Source: Oxalobacteraceae bacterium
GTDB taxonomy: Bacteria; Pseudomonadota; Gammaproteobacteria; Burkholderiales; Burkholderiaceae_D
Length of the DNA stretch: 5,855 nt
Direction of reading: 5' to 3'
Assembly: GCA_027485535.1 (NCBI GenBank)
Contig: JAIXQV010000070.1
Location: 1 to 5,855, forward strand
The notes below the pieces were generated by a model. It did not search any database. It saw nothing but the letters and a program-made list of their open reading frames with translations, and was not told the DNA's origin. This document shows, piece by piece, positions 4,693 through 5,855 of this stretch; the stretch's first letter is position 1; each line of letters begins with the position of its first letter. The translations under genes were made by a program, and so were the position numbers.

Positions 4693-5855
4693 ATGTTTAA
4701 CAAAGTCACAAAGAGCTTCCAATATGGCCAGCACACGGTAACGCTGGAAACCGGCGAGATCGCTCGCCAAGCCTCAGGTGCCGTCATGGTGACGGTTGAC
4801 GATACCGTTGTACTCGCGACCGTGGTCGCCCGTAAAGAAGCCAAACCCGGCCAAGATTTTTTCCCGCTGACTGTCGACTATGTCGAAAAAACCTATGCTG
4901 CCGGACGTATTCCCGGTGGTTTCTTCAAGCGCGAAGGACGCCCGTCCGAGAAAGAGACGCTCACGTCGCGATTGATCGATCGTCCGATCCGCCCGCTGTT
5001 CCCTGAGGGTTACCTGAATGAAGTTCAGGTCATCATTCATGTGCTGTCGGTGAATCCAGAGATCGACCCTGATATTCCTTCGATGATCGGTGCTTCGGCC
5101 GCGCTGTGCGTGGCGGGTATTCCGTTTAATGGCCCGATCGGAGCCGCACGTGTTGCTTACATTGATGGCCAGTACGTATTGAATCCGACCGTCTCGCAGC
5201 TGCAGCAGTCGAAAATGGATTTAGTCGTTGCCGGTACTGAGGCTGCGGTGCTGATGGTGGAATCCGAAGCACAAGAACTATCCGAAGAGATCATGCTCGG
5301 TGCTGTTGTTTACGGCCATGAGCAGATGAAGGCAGTGATCGATGCGATCCACGATCTCGTACGCGATGGTGGCAAGCCAGAGGTGCCATGGTCCGCACCT
5401 GCGCAAAACGAGGCACTGATTGCGCGCGTCACCGCGCTGGCGGAAGAAAAGCTGCGTGATGCGTTCCGCACCAAAGAAAAGCAAGCACGTACCGACAAGC
5501 TGCGCACGATTCATTCGGAAGTTTCTGCCAAGCTGGCTGAGGAAGCCGCTGTGGCGGGTACGTCGGCGCCAGATTCTTCGGAAGTCGGCGACATCATGTT
5601 CGGTCTGGAGTCGAAGATTGTTCGCTCGCAGATTCTCGATGGCGAGCCACGTATCGATGGTCGCGATACGCGCACCGTACGTCCGATCTCGATTCGCAGC
5701 AGCGTACTGCCACGTACCCACGGTTCTGCCTTGTTCACGCGTGGCGAGACTCAGGCGTTGGTGGTGGCAACGCTGGGCACCGCGCGCGACGAGCAAAAGA
5801 TTGATGCGCTGACCGGTGAGTACAGTGATCGCTTCATGCTTCACTACAACATGCC
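4693..5855 (+). CDS. pnp: polyribonucleotide nucleotidyltransferase (PNPase), N-terminal part
   Basis: Phosphorolytic 3'-5' exoribonuclease of RNA decay, which works as a trimer and can also polymerise nucleoside diphosphates. The start ATG at 4693 follows AAAGGA by eight bases. The open frame continues to the window edge, giving 387 of about 700 residues. Residues about 10-140 are the first RNase PH-like core with the family motif FFKREGRPSEKE at 77-88 and RLIDRPIRPLFP at 93-104. About 145-230 holds the end of this core (LVVAGTEAAVLMVESEA), and about 235-305 is the alpha-helical linker domain, rich in charged residues. The second RNase PH core begins near 311 with RIDGRDTRTVRPI and continues through THGSALFTRGETQALV. 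The later catalytic aspartates, the KH domain and the S1 domain lie beyond the window. No disruption is seen. Confidence 0.98.
   Translation, partial: MFNKVTKSFQYGQHTVTLETGEIARQASGAVMVTVDDTVVLATVVARKEAKPGQDFFPLTVDYVEKTYAAGRIPGGFFKREGRPSEKETLTSRLIDRPIRPLFPEGYLNEVQVIIHVLSVNPEIDPDIPSMIGASAALCVAGIPFNGPIGAARVAYIDGQYVLNPTVSQLQQSKMDLVVAGTEAAVLMVESEAQELSEEIMLGAVVYGHEQMKAVIDAIHDLVRDGGKPEVPWSAPAQNEALIARVTALAEEKLRDAFRTKEKQARTDKLRTIHSEVSAKLAEEAAVAGTSAPDSSEVGDIMFGLESKIVRSQILDGEPRIDGRDTRTVRPISIRSSVLPRTHGSALFTRGETQALVVATLGTARDEQKIDALTGEYSDRFMLHYNM

Noticed and set aside
5278..5844. 188-codon minus-strand ORF opposite pnp
   Set aside because: Antisense shadow of conserved PNPase coding sequence. Its composition, rich in Arg, His and Cys, is not protein-like.
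1..5855. Searched for CRISPR arrays, tRNA or rRNA genes, transposases and toxin–antitoxin genes
   Set aside because: No spaced direct repeats, cloverleaf structures, transposase motifs or recognisable toxin–antitoxin proteins were seen on either strand.

Overview
The window looks like chromosomal DNA of a betaproteobacterium, most likely of the order Burkholderiales. The PNPase and PssA proteins read like those of Oxalobacteraceae and relatives. The gene order psd–pssA–leuA followed by rpsO–pnp is also familiar from that class. This placement comes from recalled protein resemblance and synteny, not from a search.

Layout. Positions 1-240 (minus strand) hold the first 80 codons of an unrecognised protein that runs off the left edge. 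It lies in DNA of about 46% GC (my count), visibly poorer in GC than the genes to its right. Positions 241-731 hold no convincing gene: one doubtful small minus-strand ORF, a 12-bp perfect inverted repeat and a weak promoter-like site before psd. Psd (TTG start, 732-1370) and PssA (1386-2267) form a tight two-gene operon for phosphatidylethanolamine synthesis. Positions 2268-2530 are the leuA control region. Positions 2531-4075 are leuA, the first committed enzyme of leucine synthesis. Positions 4076-4228 carry the rpsO promoter, and 4229-4498 is rpsO (ribosomal protein S15). A strong intrinsic terminator and a structured pnp leader follow. From 4693 to the right edge is the first 387 codons of pnp (polynucleotide phosphorylase).

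The most interesting element is upstream of leuA. Positions 2339-2419 encode a 26-residue peptide with 11 leucines, including a run of six leucines in seven residues just before the stop. A good sigma70-type promoter (TTGCAC, 17 nt, TATTCT) ends only seven bases before the peptide's ATG, and no Shine-Dalgarno sequence precedes it, so the mRNA is predicted to be leaderless or almost so. The stop codon lies in the loop of a perfect 6-bp hairpin. A second GC-rich stem follows but lacks a U-tract. This looks like leucine-responsive leader-peptide control of leuA, with a mechanism that need not be classical intrinsic-terminator attenuation.

Functionally, PssA makes phosphatidylserine from CDP-diacylglycerol and serine, and Psd decarboxylates it to phosphatidylethanolamine. 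LeuA works in branched-chain amino acid synthesis. S15 and PNPase are the usual translation/RNA-decay pair. In many Burkholderiales ilvC is expected just left of psd. Here that place is taken by unrelated lower-GC sequence, which suggests a rearrangement or insertion.
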